From an uncultured Tateyamaria sp. (GTDB taxonomy: Bacteria; Pseudomonadota; Alphaproteobacteria; Rhodobacterales; Rhodobacteraceae), in the NCBI RefSeq assembly GCF_947494755.1, contig NZ_CANLVZ010000011.1, positions 1 to 64,000 of the forward strand: 64,000 bases of DNA, given 5' to 3'. The position numbers were made by a program, and so were the translations under genes. This document shows, one piece after another, positions 17,171 through 26,739 of the stretch (positions are counted from its first letter, which is position 1; each line of letters begins with the position of its first letter). Under the pieces are notes generated by a model that worked only from the letters and a program-made list of their open reading frames with translations, made no database searches and was not told where the DNA came from.

Positions 17171-18541
17171 ATGAAGACATTGCGCGCCATGATGCTTGCC
17201 ACGACAAGCCTGCTGGCCACCGCCGCCTCGGCCGAGCTGTTGGACCTTGAAAAAGATGAGCTGACCTTTGGCTTTATCAAGCTGACCGACATGGCCCCCT
17301 TGGCGGTCGCTTACGAGCTTGGCTACTTCGAGGATGAGGGGCTGTTTGTGACCCTCAACGCACAAGCCAACTGGAAGGTGCTGCTGGACGGCGTGATCAG
17401 CGGCCAGCTTGATGGCGCGCATATGCTGGCCGGTCAGCCGCTGGCGGCCACCATCGGCTACGGCACAGAGGCCCACATTATCACACCTTTCTCGATGGAC
17501 CTGAACGGCAACGCCATCACCGTCTCAAATGAGATCTGGGATGAGATGAAGCCGAGCGTGCCCCTCATGGATGACGGCAGGCCCCAGCACCCGATCAGCG
17601 CCAGCGCACTGGCCCCCGTGGTCGAGGACTACAAGGACCGGGGCGAGCCCTTCAACATGGGCATGGTCTTTCCGGTTTCGACCCACAATTACGAAATTCG
17701 CTACTGGCTGGCCGCGGGCGGGCTAGAGCCAGGCTACTACAGTCCGCAGGACATTTCGGGTCAGATCGCGGCAGACGTGTTGCTGTCGGTCACACCGCCC
17801 CCCCAGATGCCCGCCACGATGGAGGCTGGCACGATCTTTGGCTACGCGGTGGGCGAGCCGTGGAACCAGCAGGCGGTGTTCAAGAATATCGGCGTGCCGG
17901 TCATCACCGATTACGACATGTGGAAGAACAACCCCGAAAAGGTGTTCGGCATCACAGATGCCTTCGCCAAGGAAAACCCCAATACCACGCTCGCCTTGAC
18001 CAAGGCGTTGATCCGGGCCGCGATCTGGCTGGATGAAAACGACAACGCCAACCGCCCCGAAGCGGTCGAGATGCTGGCGCGCTCGGAATATGTGGGTGCC
18101 GATGCGGACGTGATCGCCAACTCGATGACGGGCTTTTTCGAGTTCGAAAAGGGCGACGTGCGCCCGGCCCCCGACTTCAACGTGTTCTTTCGCTACAACG
18201 CCACATACCCGTTCTATTCTGATGCGATCTGGTATCTGACCCAGATGCGCCGGTGGGGCCAGATCCCCGACACGAAGCCGGATGAGTGGTATTTCGAGAC
18301 GGCGGAGAAAGTCTATCGCCCCGACATCTACCTGCAGGCCGCGCGGATGCTTGTGGACGAAGGGCTGGCGGACGAGGCCGACTTCCCCTGGGACAGCGAC
18401 GGCTTCAAGGCCCCGACACCGGCGGGCGATATCATCGACGGTATCGGCTACGACGGGCGCACCCCCAATGCTTATATCGACAGCCTGCCGATCGGCCTGA
18501 AAAGCGGGCAGACCATCGTGGACAGCGAAATTCAGGGCTGA
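17171..18541 (+). CDS. nrtA: Nitrate/nitrite ABC transporter periplasmic binding protein
   Basis: A 456-residue exported binding protein. The signal peptide runs to about residue 20 ([14 protein letters not shown]), and the mature part begins [20 protein letters not shown]. Family blocks include [57 protein letters not shown] and [20 protein letters not shown]. It is longer than its sensor paralogue NasS two genes upstream. AAAGGA precedes the ATG. It heads the structural operon, so it is the first gene behind the leader terminator. It should bind nitrate and hand it to NrtB/NrtCD. Confidence 0.92.
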   Translation: MKTLRAMMLATTSLLATAASAELLDLEKDELTFGFIKLTDMAPLAVAYELGYFEDEGLFVTLNAQANWKVLLDGVISGQLDGAHMLAGQPLAATIGYGTEAHIITPFSMDLNGNAITVSNEIWDEMKPSVPLMDDGRPQHPISASALAPVVEDYKDRGEPFNMGMVFPVSTHNYEIRYWLAAGGLEPGYYSPQDISGQIAADVLLSVTPPPQMPATMEAGTIFGYAVGEPWNQQAVFKNIGVPVITDYDMWKNNPEKVFGITDAFAKENPNTTLALTKALIRAAIWLDENDNANRPEAVEMLARSEYVGADADVIANSMTGFFEFEKGDVRPAPDFNVFFRYNATYPFYSDAIWYLTQMRRWGQIPDTKPDEWYFETAEKVYRPDIYLQAARMLVDEGLADEADFPWDSDGFKAPTPAGDIIDGIGYDGRTPNAYIDSLPIGLKSGQTIVDSEIQG

Positions 18542-18553
18542 CCGCGCGCGCCT

Positions 18554-18572
18554 GCCCTGCACCGCGCAGGGC
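18554..18572 (+). promoter_or_regulatory. Intercistronic hairpin between nrtA and nrtB
   Basis: A perfect 7-bp stem (GCCCTGC, loop ACCGC, GCAGGGC) lies 12 bases after the nrtA stop with no U-run. As in the TRAP operons of this window, it probably raises binding-protein output relative to the membrane parts. Confidence 0.5.
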
Positions 18573-18616
18573 CGGCCGCTTTCCCACGTCTCAACCACAG
18601 CAGTTGGAACCCAGAC

Positions 18617-19690
18617 ATGACCGTTATCGACCCGGACACACTTGACCTCGAGGCGCGGCGCGCGCGCCGTTTCACCCGTATCAACAAGGCCGACGCGTGG
18701 TTTCAGGTGTTTGGCCTGGCCTGGCTGACCCCGATCCTCAAGGCCGCGGCGGGGGACAACCCCAAGGCGCAGGCGGGCGAGATCTGGCGGCTGTTGGGCG
18801 TACCGCTGCTGGCCATCGCGCTGTTCCTGATCGTCTGGGCCAGTCTTGCGCCCAAGGTGCAGACATCGCTTGGTGCGGTTCCGGGGCCTGCGCAGGTCTG
18901 GGAGCAGGTCGGCGTGCTGCATGCCGACGCCCTGCGCGAAGGCGACAAGGAAGCCGCCTTTTACGAACGCCAAGAGGCGCGCAATGCCGAGCTGATCGCC
19001 AATGGCAGCGAGGATCGCGTCCGCGAGCGCACCTATACCGGCAAACCGACCTATTACGATCAGATCTGGACCTCGATCAAAACGGTCTTCTTCGGCTTTC
19101 TGATCGCGTCCACCGTCGCCATCCCCCTTGGCATCACCGCCGGGCTGTCGGTCACCGCGAATGCGGCGCTGAACCCGCTGATCCAGATTTTCAAACCGGT
19201 CTCACCGCTGGCATGGCTGCCCATCGTCACCATGATCGTCTCGGCCGTCTACACCACGAATGACGGGATGTTCTCCAAATCCTTCCTGATCTCCGCCATT
19301 ACGGTCACGCTGTGCTCGCTCTGGCCGACGCTGATCAACACGGCCCTTGGCGTCGCCAGCATCGACAAGGACCTGGTGAGCGTGAGCCGCGTGCTCAAGA
19401 TGAACACCTATACCAAGATCACCAAGCTGGTGCTGCCCTCGGCGCTGCCGCTGATCTTTACCGGCTTGCGCCTGTCGCTTGGGGTAGGATGGATGGTGCT
19501 GATCGCCGCCGAAATGCTGGCCCAGAACCCCGGCCTTGGCAAATTCGTCTGGGACGAATTCCAAAACGGGTCCTCGCAATCGTTGGCGCGCATCATGGTC
19601 GCGGTCTTTACCATCGGGATCATCGGCTTCCTGCTCGACCGGGTGATGTATGCGCTGCAATCCATGTTCACCTTCTCGGCCAATCGGTGA
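18617..19690 (+). CDS. nrtB: Nitrate ABC transporter permease
   Basis: The membrane subunit, 357 residues. A long N-terminal cytoplasmic segment precedes the first hydrophobic helix (LLGVPLLAIALFLIVWASLA, about residues 60-80). A periplasmic insert of around 90 residues follows, and then the BPD_transp_1 core from about residue 150. The coupling loop shows SIDKDLVSVSRVLKMNTYTK, which docks on the ATPase. The last part (LRLSLGVGWMVLIAAEMLAQ) is typical of NrtB/SsuC/TauC permeases. The extended N-terminus is characteristic of alphaproteobacterial nitrate permeases. The next gene follows within 5 bases. Confidence 0.92.
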   Translation: MTVIDPDTLDLEARRARRFTRINKADAWFQVFGLAWLTPILKAAAGDNPKAQAGEIWRLLGVPLLAIALFLIVWASLAPKVQTSLGAVPGPAQVWEQVGVLHADALREGDKEAAFYERQEARNAELIANGSEDRVRERTYTGKPTYYDQIWTSIKTVFFGFLIASTVAIPLGITAGLSVTANAALNPLIQIFKPVSPLAWLPIVTMIVSAVYTTNDGMFSKSFLISAITVTLCSLWPTLINTALGVASIDKDLVSVSRVLKMNTYTKITKLVLPSALPLIFTGLRLSLGVGWMVLIAAEMLAQNPGLGKFVWDEFQNGSSQSLARIMVAVFTIGIIGFLLDRVMYALQSMFTFSANR

Positions 19691-19695
19691 GCGGT

Positions 19696-21393
19696 ATGAG
19701 CATCCTGTCCTTCAAAGACGTGAACAAGGGTTTTGGCACCGGGCTTGAACGTGCCGAAGTTCTCAAGAACATCACTCTTGATGTGGAGGAGGGCGAGTTT
19801 GTCGCCATCCTCGGATTTTCGGGCACGGGCAAGACGACGCTGATGAACCTGATTGCAGGGCTCGAAATGCCCGACAGCGGCAGCGTCACCTTCAAAGGCG
19901 CGCCGATCACTGAACCGGGCCCCGAACGCGGGCTCGTCTTTCAAAGCTATTCGCTGATGCCGTGGCTGACGGTGGGCGGCAATGTGGGGCTGGCGGTCGA
20001 TTCCGTCTTTCCCAAACTGTCCAAGGCCGACCGCGCCGCCAAGATCGACCATTACGTGTCGATGGTCGGGCTTGCCCATGCGGTGGCTCGTCGGCCCGCC
20101 GAATTGTCGGGAGGCATGCGACAGCGCGTTGCCGTGGCCCGCGCCCTTGCGATGAACCCCGAAATGCTGCTGCTGGATGAACCGCTCTCGGCGCTGGATG
20201 CGCTGACCCGGGCCAATCTGGCGGACGAAATCCTCGACATCTGGGAGCAGGACAAGAAAACCTGCATCCTGATCACCAATGACGTGGACGAGGCGATCCT
20301 GCTGGCCGACCGGATCGTGCCGTTGAACCCGGATGGCACGCTTGCGGCGCCCATCAAGGTCGATATCCCACGCCCCCGCGACCGGTTGGCGATGAACCAG
20401 GATGCGACCTTCAAGGCGCTGCGGGCGCAGGTGACCACCTATCTGATGGATGTCGGCATCGCCGCCAAGGTCGAGGAAACGCGCGCTTTGCCGGACGTGA
20501 CCCCGATCCACGGCGTGCCCGCTGCCGTTGCCAAGGCGCAGGCCGGCGGGCTGGAAGAGCGGTTCCTGAACTTCTCGGCCCTGCACAAGGTCTATCCCAC
20601 GCCCAAGGGGCCGCTCACCGTGGTCGAGGACTTCGACCTCAAGATCAACAAGGGCGAGTTCATCTCGCTGATCGGGCACTCGGGCTGTGGCAAATCAACG
20701 GTGCTGACCATGGCGGCGGGGCTCAACCCGATCTCCAAAGGGGCCATTCGCCTTGATGGCTGGAACGTCGAAGGGGCGGACCCCGAACGCGCGGTCGTGT
20801 TTCAGTCGCCCAACCTGTTCCCTTGGCTCAGCGCCAAGGAGAATGTCGCGATTGGTGTCGACAAGGTCTATCCCAAGGCCAGCCAGGCGGAGCGTCAGGA
20901 TGTGGTCGAGTACTACCTCGAACGCGTCGGCCTTGCCGACAGCATGGACAAGGGGGCGGCCAACCTTTCGAACGGCATGAAACAGCGGGTCGGGATCGCG
21001 CGCGCCTTCGCGCTGTCGCCCAAGCTGCTGCTGCTGGATGAACCGTTTGGCATGCTCGACAGTCTCACCCGGTGGGAGCTGCAAGAGGTGCTGATGGAGG
21101 TGTGGTCGCGCACCAAAGTCACGGCGATCTGCGTGACCCACGACGTGGACGAGGCGATCCTGCTGGCTGACCGGGTGGTGATGATGACCAACGGGCCGCG
21201 TGCGACCATCGGCAAGATCACAGATGTGAAGCTGCCACGCCCGCGCACCCGCAAGGCGCTTCTGGAGCATCCTGACTACTACAGCTACCGCCAGGACGTG
21301 CTTGATTTCCTTGAGGAATACGAACACGGGGCCACGCCCAAGTCACCGGCGACGGGTGGTGTGCCCAAGCCCAAAACCATCGCAGCGGAGTGA
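19696..21393 (+). CDS. nrtC: Nitrate ABC transporter ATPase with two fused nucleotide-binding domains
   Basis: A 565-residue tandem ATPase; most bacteria use separate NrtC and NrtD chains. Domain 1 has Walker A GFSGTGKTT (40-48), signature LSGGMRQR and Walker B MLLLDEPLSALD. Domain 2 has Walker A GHSGCGKST (327-335), signature LSNGMKQR and LLLLDEPFGMLD. The H-loop histidine is present in domain 2 (VTHDVDEA, H482) but is Asn in domain 1 (ITNDVDEA, N195). The two sites are therefore probably not equivalent. A linker of about 80 residues joins the domains, and there is no extra NrtA-like domain as in cyanobacterial NrtC. The ATG at 19696 lies 5 bases after nrtB. Confidence 0.9.
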   Translation: MSILSFKDVNKGFGTGLERAEVLKNITLDVEEGEFVAILGFSGTGKTTLMNLIAGLEMPDSGSVTFKGAPITEPGPERGLVFQSYSLMPWLTVGGNVGLAVDSVFPKLSKADRAAKIDHYVSMVGLAHAVARRPAELSGGMRQRVAVARALAMNPEMLLLDEPLSALDALTRANLADEILDIWEQDKKTCILITNDVDEAILLADRIVPLNPDGTLAAPIKVDIPRPRDRLAMNQDATFKALRAQVTTYLMDVGIAAKVEETRALPDVTPIHGVPAAVAKAQAGGLEERFLNFSALHKVYPTPKGPLTVVEDFDLKINKGEFISLIGHSGCGKSTVLTMAAGLNPISKGAIRLDGWNVEGADPERAVVFQSPNLFPWLSAKENVAIGVDKVYPKASQAERQDVVEYYLERVGLADSMDKGAANLSNGMKQRVGIARAFALSPKLLLLDEPFGMLDSLTRWELQEVLMEVWSRTKVTAICVTHDVDEAILLADRVVMMTNGPRATIGKITDVKLPRPRTRKALLEHPDYYSYRQDVLDFLEEYEHGATPKSPATGGVPKPKTIAAE

Positions 21394-21398
21394 CGGAT

Positions 21399-23834
21399 AT
21401 GACCACGAGACTCGTTGTGATCGGGGCGGGAATGGCCACGGGCCGCGTTCTCGAACATCTGTTCGAGAGCGAGGCAGGCTATGACGTGACCCTGTTCAAC
21501 GCCGAACCGCGCGGCAACTATAACCGCATCATGCTGTCCCCGGTGCTGGCGGGCGACAAGAGCTACGCCGACATCGTCACCCACGATGCGGACTGGTACG
21601 AGGTCAACGGCGTGACTTGCCGCTTTGGCGAGCGGATTGCGCAGATTGATCGCGTGGCCAAGACGGTGACAGCCGCCAATGGCGATGTTGTGCCCTATGA
21701 CAAGCTGCTCTTCGGCACCGGATCGAACCCATTCATGATCCCGCTGCCCGGTCACGATCTGGAGGGCGTCATCGCCTACCGCGACCTCGAAGACACCGAA
21801 CGGATGATGGCCCTTGGCGCGAGCAACAAAGTCGTGGTCATCGGCGGTGGTTTGCTGGGCCTTGAGGCGGCGGCAGGCATGGCCGCGCGTGGTGTGGACG
21901 TCACGGTCGTACACATCATGGCGCACCTGATGGAGCGGCAGTTGGACGAAGCCGCCGGTTATCTCCTGCGCAAGGCGTTGGTGGACAAGGGGATCACTGT
22001 CAAATGTTCGGCCAACTCCAAGGAGATCTTGGGCGAGAACGGCCATGTGCGTGCGCTGCTGCTGGATGACGGCACCGAGTTACCCTGCGATCTGCTGGTC
22101 ATGGCAGTGGGCATCCGGCCCAACACCGCGCTGGCGCAAGAGGCGGGGCTGGCCGTGGGCAAGGGCATCCATGTGGACGATCAGATGGTCACATCTGACG
22201 CCGATATTCTGGCCGTGGGCGAATGTGTCGAACATGACGGCGCGATCTTTGGCCTTGTCGCCCCACTTTATGATCAGGCCAAGGTCGCCGCGCAGACCCT
22301 CACGGGGGCTGAGGCCGCCTTTGTGCAAAAGGAGCTGTCGACCAAGCTCAAGGTCACCGGCTGCGATCTGTTCAGCGCCGGGGATTTCATGGACGGGCCG
22401 GGGCGCGAGGACATCGTGTTTCGCGATCCCGGGCGCGGCGTCTATCGCCGTCTGGTGATCGCGGACAACGTGGTCGTCGGGGCCGTGATGTATGGGGACA
22501 CCGCCGACAGCAACTGGTTCTTCGGACTGATCCGGGACAAGACCGACATTGCCGGGATGCGTGACACGCTCATCTTTGGCCCGGCCTATCAGGGGGGGAC
22601 CCCCCTGGACCCTTTAGCGGGTGTTGCAGCCTTACCGCGTGACGCGGAGATTTGTGGCTGCAACGGAATTTGCAAGGGCCAGATCGAAGATGCGATTGCC
22701 GCCGGAGCGACCGATCTGGGGGCGGTGCGTGCCACCACCAAGGCGTCGGGGTCCTGCGGCACCTGCACCGGGCTCGTCGAACAGGTGCTGGCTGTCACCC
22801 TTGGCGATGACTTCGTTCTGCCTGCGGCCCAGTCGATCTGTGCCTGCACCGACATGACCCACGAGGACGTGCGGCGCATGATCAAGTCGCAACGCCTCAC
22901 CTCAATGCCTGCGGTCTGGCAGGAATGCGGCTGGAAGACCTCGTGTGGCTGTCATGTGTGCCGGCCTGCGCTCAATTTCTACCTGCTGGCGGACTGGCCG
23001 CTGGAATACCGCGACGACCCCCAAAGCCGGTTCATCAACGAACGCAAACACGCCAACATCCAGAAAGACGGCACCTTCAGCGTCGTGCCGCGCATGTGGG
23101 GCGGGATCACCACGCCAAACGAGTTGCGCGCGATTGCCGATGCGGCAGACAAATACATGGTGCCCACGGTGAAGGTCACGGGTGGGCAGCGCATCGACCT
23201 GTTGGGCGTGCGCAGCGAGGATCTGCCCGATATCTGGGCCGATCTGAACGCGGCGGGGATGGTGTCGGGTCATGCATATTCCAAGGGCCTGCGCACCGTC
23301 AAAACCTGCGTCGGCACAGACCATTGCCGCTTTGGCACACAAGACAGCACCGGGCTTGGCATCAAGCTGGAAAAGCAGCTTTGGGGCGCCTGGACGCCGC
23401 ACAAGCTGAAACTGGGCGTGTCGGGATGCCCGCGCAACTGCGCCGAAGCCACCTGCAAGGACATTGGCGTGATCTGCGTCGACAGCGGCTATCAGGTCAG
23501 CATCGGCGGTGCGGCGGGCATGGATGTGAAGGAAACCGAATTGCTGGTGCAGGTCACAACCGAACGAGAGGCGGTGGACGTTATCAAGGCGGTGACCCAG
23601 CTTTATCGCGAGAACGCCAAGTATCTCGACCGGATTTACAAATGGATGGGCAAGGTGGGCCTCGACTGGATCAGCGAACGGATTGTGGATGATCTGGACA
23701 GCCGCATGGCGCTGGTGGATCGGTTCGAAGTCAGCCAGTCGATCTATCGCAAGGATCCTTGGGCCGAACATGCAAGCACCCGGGCCGAGACATATCGCCC
23801 GCTCGCCAACCTGTCATTGGAGGCTGCGGAATGA
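21399..23834 (+). CDS. nirB: Assimilatory nitrite reductase large subunit, NAD(P)H-dependent
   Basis: Reduces nitrite to ammonium with six electrons from NAD(P)H. The 811-residue protein has, in order: an FAD/NAD(P)H reductase domain (GAGMATGRVLEHLFESEAG, and VVIGGGLLGLEAAAGMAARG); two BFD-like [2Fe-2S] segments (CGCNGICKGQIEDAI with CGTCTG, then CACTDMTHEDV with CGCHVC); and the siroheme/[4Fe-4S] domain. The last carries the four ligands as CVGTDHC and CPRNC. I prefer the ATG at 21399 (GCGGAG upstream) over the GTG at 21390. It overlaps nirD by ATGA. It is also called nasB in Paracoccus. Confidence 0.95.
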   Translation: MTTRLVVIGAGMATGRVLEHLFESEAGYDVTLFNAEPRGNYNRIMLSPVLAGDKSYADIVTHDADWYEVNGVTCRFGERIAQIDRVAKTVTAANGDVVPYDKLLFGTGSNPFMIPLPGHDLEGVIAYRDLEDTERMMALGASNKVVVIGGGLLGLEAAAGMAARGVDVTVVHIMAHLMERQLDEAAGYLLRKALVDKGITVKCSANSKEILGENGHVRALLLDDGTELPCDLLVMAVGIRPNTALAQEAGLAVGKGIHVDDQMVTSDADILAVGECVEHDGAIFGLVAPLYDQAKVAAQTLTGAEAAFVQKELSTKLKVTGCDLFSAGDFMDGPGREDIVFRDPGRGVYRRLVIADNVVVGAVMYGDTADSNWFFGLIRDKTDIAGMRDTLIFGPAYQGGTPLDPLAGVAALPRDAEICGCNGICKGQIEDAIAAGATDLGAVRATTKASGSCGTCTGLVEQVLAVTLGDDFVLPAAQSICACTDMTHEDVRRMIKSQRLTSMPAVWQECGWKTSCGCHVCRPALNFYLLADWPLEYRDDPQSRFINERKHANIQKDGTFSVVPRMWGGITTPNELRAIADAADKYMVPTVKVTGGQRIDLLGVRSEDLPDIWADLNAAGMVSGHAYSKGLRTVKTCVGTDHCRFGTQDSTGLGIKLEKQLWGAWTPHKLKLGVSGCPRNCAEATCKDIGVICVDSGYQVSIGGAAGMDVKETELLVQVTTEREAVDVIKAVTQLYRENAKYLDRIYKWMGKVGLDWISERIVDDLDSRMALVDRFEVSQSIYRKDPWAEHASTRAETYRPLANLSLEAAE

Positions 23835-24166
23835 GTAACTGGATCGACATCGCCGCCCTGGGCGACATCCCACAGCGCGGCGCGCGAATGGTGAAAACGG
23901 CGCTCGGCTGCGTGGCCGTGTTTCGCACCGGGGATGATCAGGTCTTTGCGCTCGATAACGCCTGCCCGCACAAGGCCGGGCCGCTGGCAGAGGGCATCGT
24001 GCATGGCACATCCGTCACATGCCCCCTGCACAATTGGGTCATTTCGCTGGAAACGGGTCAGGCGCAGGGCAACGATGAAGGGCAGGTGGCAACATATGCC
24101 GCGCGGGTCGAAGAGGGGCGTGTGCTGCTTGATCGCGCCTTTCTGCGCGCGCGTGTTGCGGCATGA
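23831..24166 (+). CDS. nirD: Rieske-type nitrite reductase small subunit
   Basis: A 111-residue partner of NirB. Unlike enterobacterial NirD, which has lost the cluster ligands, this protein keeps a full Rieske [2Fe-2S] set: CPH in NACPHKAGPLAEG and CPLH in VTCPLHNWVISLETGQ. It therefore resembles NasG of Paracoccus denitrificans, which carries electrons between reductase parts. It overlaps both neighbours by ATGA (nirB stop, nasA start), so subunit ratios are set by coupled translation. Confidence 0.93.
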   Translation: MSNWIDIAALGDIPQRGARMVKTALGCVAVFRTGDDQVFALDNACPHKAGPLAEGIVHGTSVTCPLHNWVISLETGQAQGNDEGQVATYAARVEEGRVLLDRAFLRARVAA

Positions 24167-26739
24167 CGCTGACCCGGACGACATGCCCCTATTGCGGCGT
24201 GGGTTGCGGTGTGCTGGCCGGGGCGGATGGCACCATCAAGGGCGACCCCGACCACCCGGCGAATTTCGGGCGGCTCTGCTCCAAAGGGTCGGCCTTGGGC
24301 GAAACGACGGATCTGGAGGGACGACTGCTGCACCCCAAGGTCGATGGGCAGCGGGCTGACTGGGACAGCGCGCTTGATCTGGTGGCGTCGAAATTCAGCG
24401 CCACAATTGCCGAACATGGACCCGACAGCCTGGCCTTCTATGCGTCGGGCCAATTGCTGACTGAGGATTATTACGTTGCCAATAAGCTGATGAAGGGATT
24501 CATCGGATCGGCAAATATAGACACGAATTCAAGACTTTGCATGGCGTCCTCGGTAGCGGGTCACAAGCGCGCCTTCGGGACCGATACAGTGCCCGGTACC
24601 TATGCCGACCTTGAATTGGCGGATGTGGTCGTGCTGGTTGGCTCGAACCTCGCGTGGTGTCACCCGGTGCTCTACCAGCGGATCGCAGCGGCCAAGGCGG
24701 CACGCCCGCATATGCGTGTGGTCAACGTCGATCCGCGCCGCACTGCGTCCACGGATCTGGCGGACATGCATCTGGCCATCGCACCGGACGGAGATGTCGC
24801 GCTGTTCAACGGGTTGCTGGCGCATCTTGCTGATCATGACCTGATCGATCAGAATTTCGCGGCACGTCATGTGAATGGCGTGGCCGAGACCATCGCGGCA
24901 GCCCGCGCCACCGACACGCAAGGCAGCGGTCTGTCCGCGCAAGAGCTTGCCGCGTTCTATGCTCTGTGGGCGGGGCACGAAAAGGTCGTCACGGTCTATT
25001 CCCAAGGGGTGAACCAGTCGTCCTGCGGCACGGACAAGGTGAACGCGATCCTGAACTGTCACCTTGCCACGGGCCGGATCGGCAAGCCGGGCATGGGTCC
25101 GTTTTCGGCGACTGGCCAGCCCAATGCGATGGGCGGGCGCGAGGTGGGGGGGCTGGCAAATATGCTGGCCAATCACCTTGAGCTGGGCGAGCCGGATCAC
25201 CGCCACGCCGTGCAGGAGTTCTGGAACAGCCCCACCATCTGCACCACACCCGGCCTCAAGGCCATCGACTTGTTCGAGGCCTGTGCAGGCGGTCAGATCA
25301 AGGCATTGTGGGTGATGTCGACCAACCCCGCCGTCTCGATGCCCGACAGCAATCATGTCGCCCGTGCCATCGCGAACGTGCCCTTCGTGGTGACTTCGGA
25401 CATCATGGAACGCACGGACACCACCGATCTGGCCCATGTCTGTTTACCAGCCTTGGGGTGGGGCGAAAAGGACGGGACCGTCACCAATTCCGAACGCCGC
25501 ATTTCGCGCCAGCGCAGCTTTCTGCCCCCGCCGGGCAGCGCGCGTGCCGATTGGCGGATCATCAGCGACGTGGCTGCGCGCATGGGCTTTGGCGCGGCCT
25601 TTGACTATCGCGGACCCGCTGACGTGTTCGCCGAATATATCGCCCTTGACGCCGCCACAGCGCAGTTTCCCCGCGATCTCGATCTGAGCATCTTTGCAGA
25701 TGCCGACTATGCCACTCTTGTGCCAACGCAATGGCCGCGCAACGACCATCGGTTCTTTGCGGACGGGCGGTTTTATCATTCGGATGGCAAGGCACGCATG
25801 GTGCCGGTCGTGGCCCCGCCCCAACTGAGGCCCCGCTTCCAGCTCAACACCGGGCGCAATCGCGACCAGTGGCACACGATGACACGGACGGGCAAGGCCC
25901 CCCGTCTAGGCGCGCATCTGGCCGAACCTTATGTGGAACTGCACCCGCGCGATGCCGATGCTTTGACCGCCGCGCCGGGGGATCTGATCCGCCTTGAAAA
26001 CGCGCAAGGTGAGGTGATCCTGCGCGCGCTCGTGACGTCGCGGGTCGCACCCGGGCAGTTGTTTGCGCCGATGCATTGGACCCGGCTCACGTCTTCGAAC
26101 GGCGTGATCAATCGCATGACCGCCCCCGTGAGCGATCCGATTTCGGGGCAACCTGCACTGAAGGCAGGCGCGGTCACGGCGTCGGTATTCAAGGCGAAAT
26201 GGTATGGGTTTGTGGCCAGCGCGCAGGCGTTGACGCCGCACGCGCCCTACGCTGCCGTATCGCGCACGGTGACCGGATGGCAGGTAGAACTTGCAGGGCG
26301 CAGGGTGCCGCTGGACTGGGTGGCCGAAGCGCGGGCTTTGACGGGCGAGGCGGAGGGCACTGCCTCCATCCAGACCGATCCCGCGACGGGTGCCGTGCGC
26401 GTGGCCTTTCAGGTTGAGGGGCGGATCACCGCGCTGATGTTCATATCCTCGGCGCCGGTCGTGTTGTCCCGCACAGCGGCGATTGCTTGCATCGGCACCG
26501 ATATCGCGCCACTCGCCGCGCTTGCTGGCCGCACCCCGACGGATCAACCGGACCCCGGCGCGACCGTTTGCGCCTGTTTCCAAGTGGGGCGCAACACACT
26601 GCTCGGGGCTGTCGCGAACGGGGCCCACAGCGTTACCGCCTTGGGGGACGCGACCTGCGCAGGCACCAATTGCGGGTCGTGCAAACCTGAACTTGCCGCC
26701 TTGTTGGAGGGCACGACGGTGCCCATGGCCGCCGAATGA
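24163..26739 (+). CDS. nasA: Assimilatory nitrate reductase catalytic subunit
   Basis: Reduces nitrate to nitrite in the cytoplasm with a Mo-bis-MGD cofactor. The 858-residue protein has the N-terminal [4Fe-4S] motif CPYCGVGCGV ... RLCSKG, molybdopterin oxidoreductase domains (SRLCMASSVAGHKRAFG supplies the likely Mo-ligand Cys), and the dinucleotide-binding domain near 590-700. A C-terminal BFD-like [2Fe-2S] domain follows (CACFQVGRNTLLGAV, CAGTNCGSCKPEL). The C-terminal domain is typical of NADH-linked NasA/NasC forms. There is no Tat signal, as expected. In Paracoccus the same gene is called nasC. ATGA overlaps on both sides. Confidence 0.94.
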   Translation: MTLTRTTCPYCGVGCGVLAGADGTIKGDPDHPANFGRLCSKGSALGETTDLEGRLLHPKVDGQRADWDSALDLVASKFSATIAEHGPDSLAFYASGQLLTEDYYVANKLMKGFIGSANIDTNSRLCMASSVAGHKRAFGTDTVPGTYADLELADVVVLVGSNLAWCHPVLYQRIAAAKAARPHMRVVNVDPRRTASTDLADMHLAIAPDGDVALFNGLLAHLADHDLIDQNFAARHVNGVAETIAAARATDTQGSGLSAQELAAFYALWAGHEKVVTVYSQGVNQSSCGTDKVNAILNCHLATGRIGKPGMGPFSATGQPNAMGGREVGGLANMLANHLELGEPDHRHAVQEFWNSPTICTTPGLKAIDLFEACAGGQIKALWVMSTNPAVSMPDSNHVARAIANVPFVVTSDIMERTDTTDLAHVCLPALGWGEKDGTVTNSERRISRQRSFLPPPGSARADWRIISDVAARMGFGAAFDYRGPADVFAEYIALDAATAQFPRDLDLSIFADADYATLVPTQWPRNDHRFFADGRFYHSDGKARMVPVVAPPQLRPRFQLNTGRNRDQWHTMTRTGKAPRLGAHLAEPYVELHPRDADALTAAPGDLIRLENAQGEVILRALVTSRVAPGQLFAPMHWTRLTSSNGVINRMTAPVSDPISGQPALKAGAVTASVFKAKWYGFVASAQALTPHAPYAAVSRTVTGWQVELAGRRVPLDWVAEARALTGEAEGTASIQTDPATGAVRVAFQVEGRITALMFISSAPVVLSRTAAIACIGTDIAPLAALAGRTPTDQPDPGATVCACFQVGRNTLLGAVANGAHSVTALGDATCAGTNCGSCKPELAALLEGTTVPMAAE

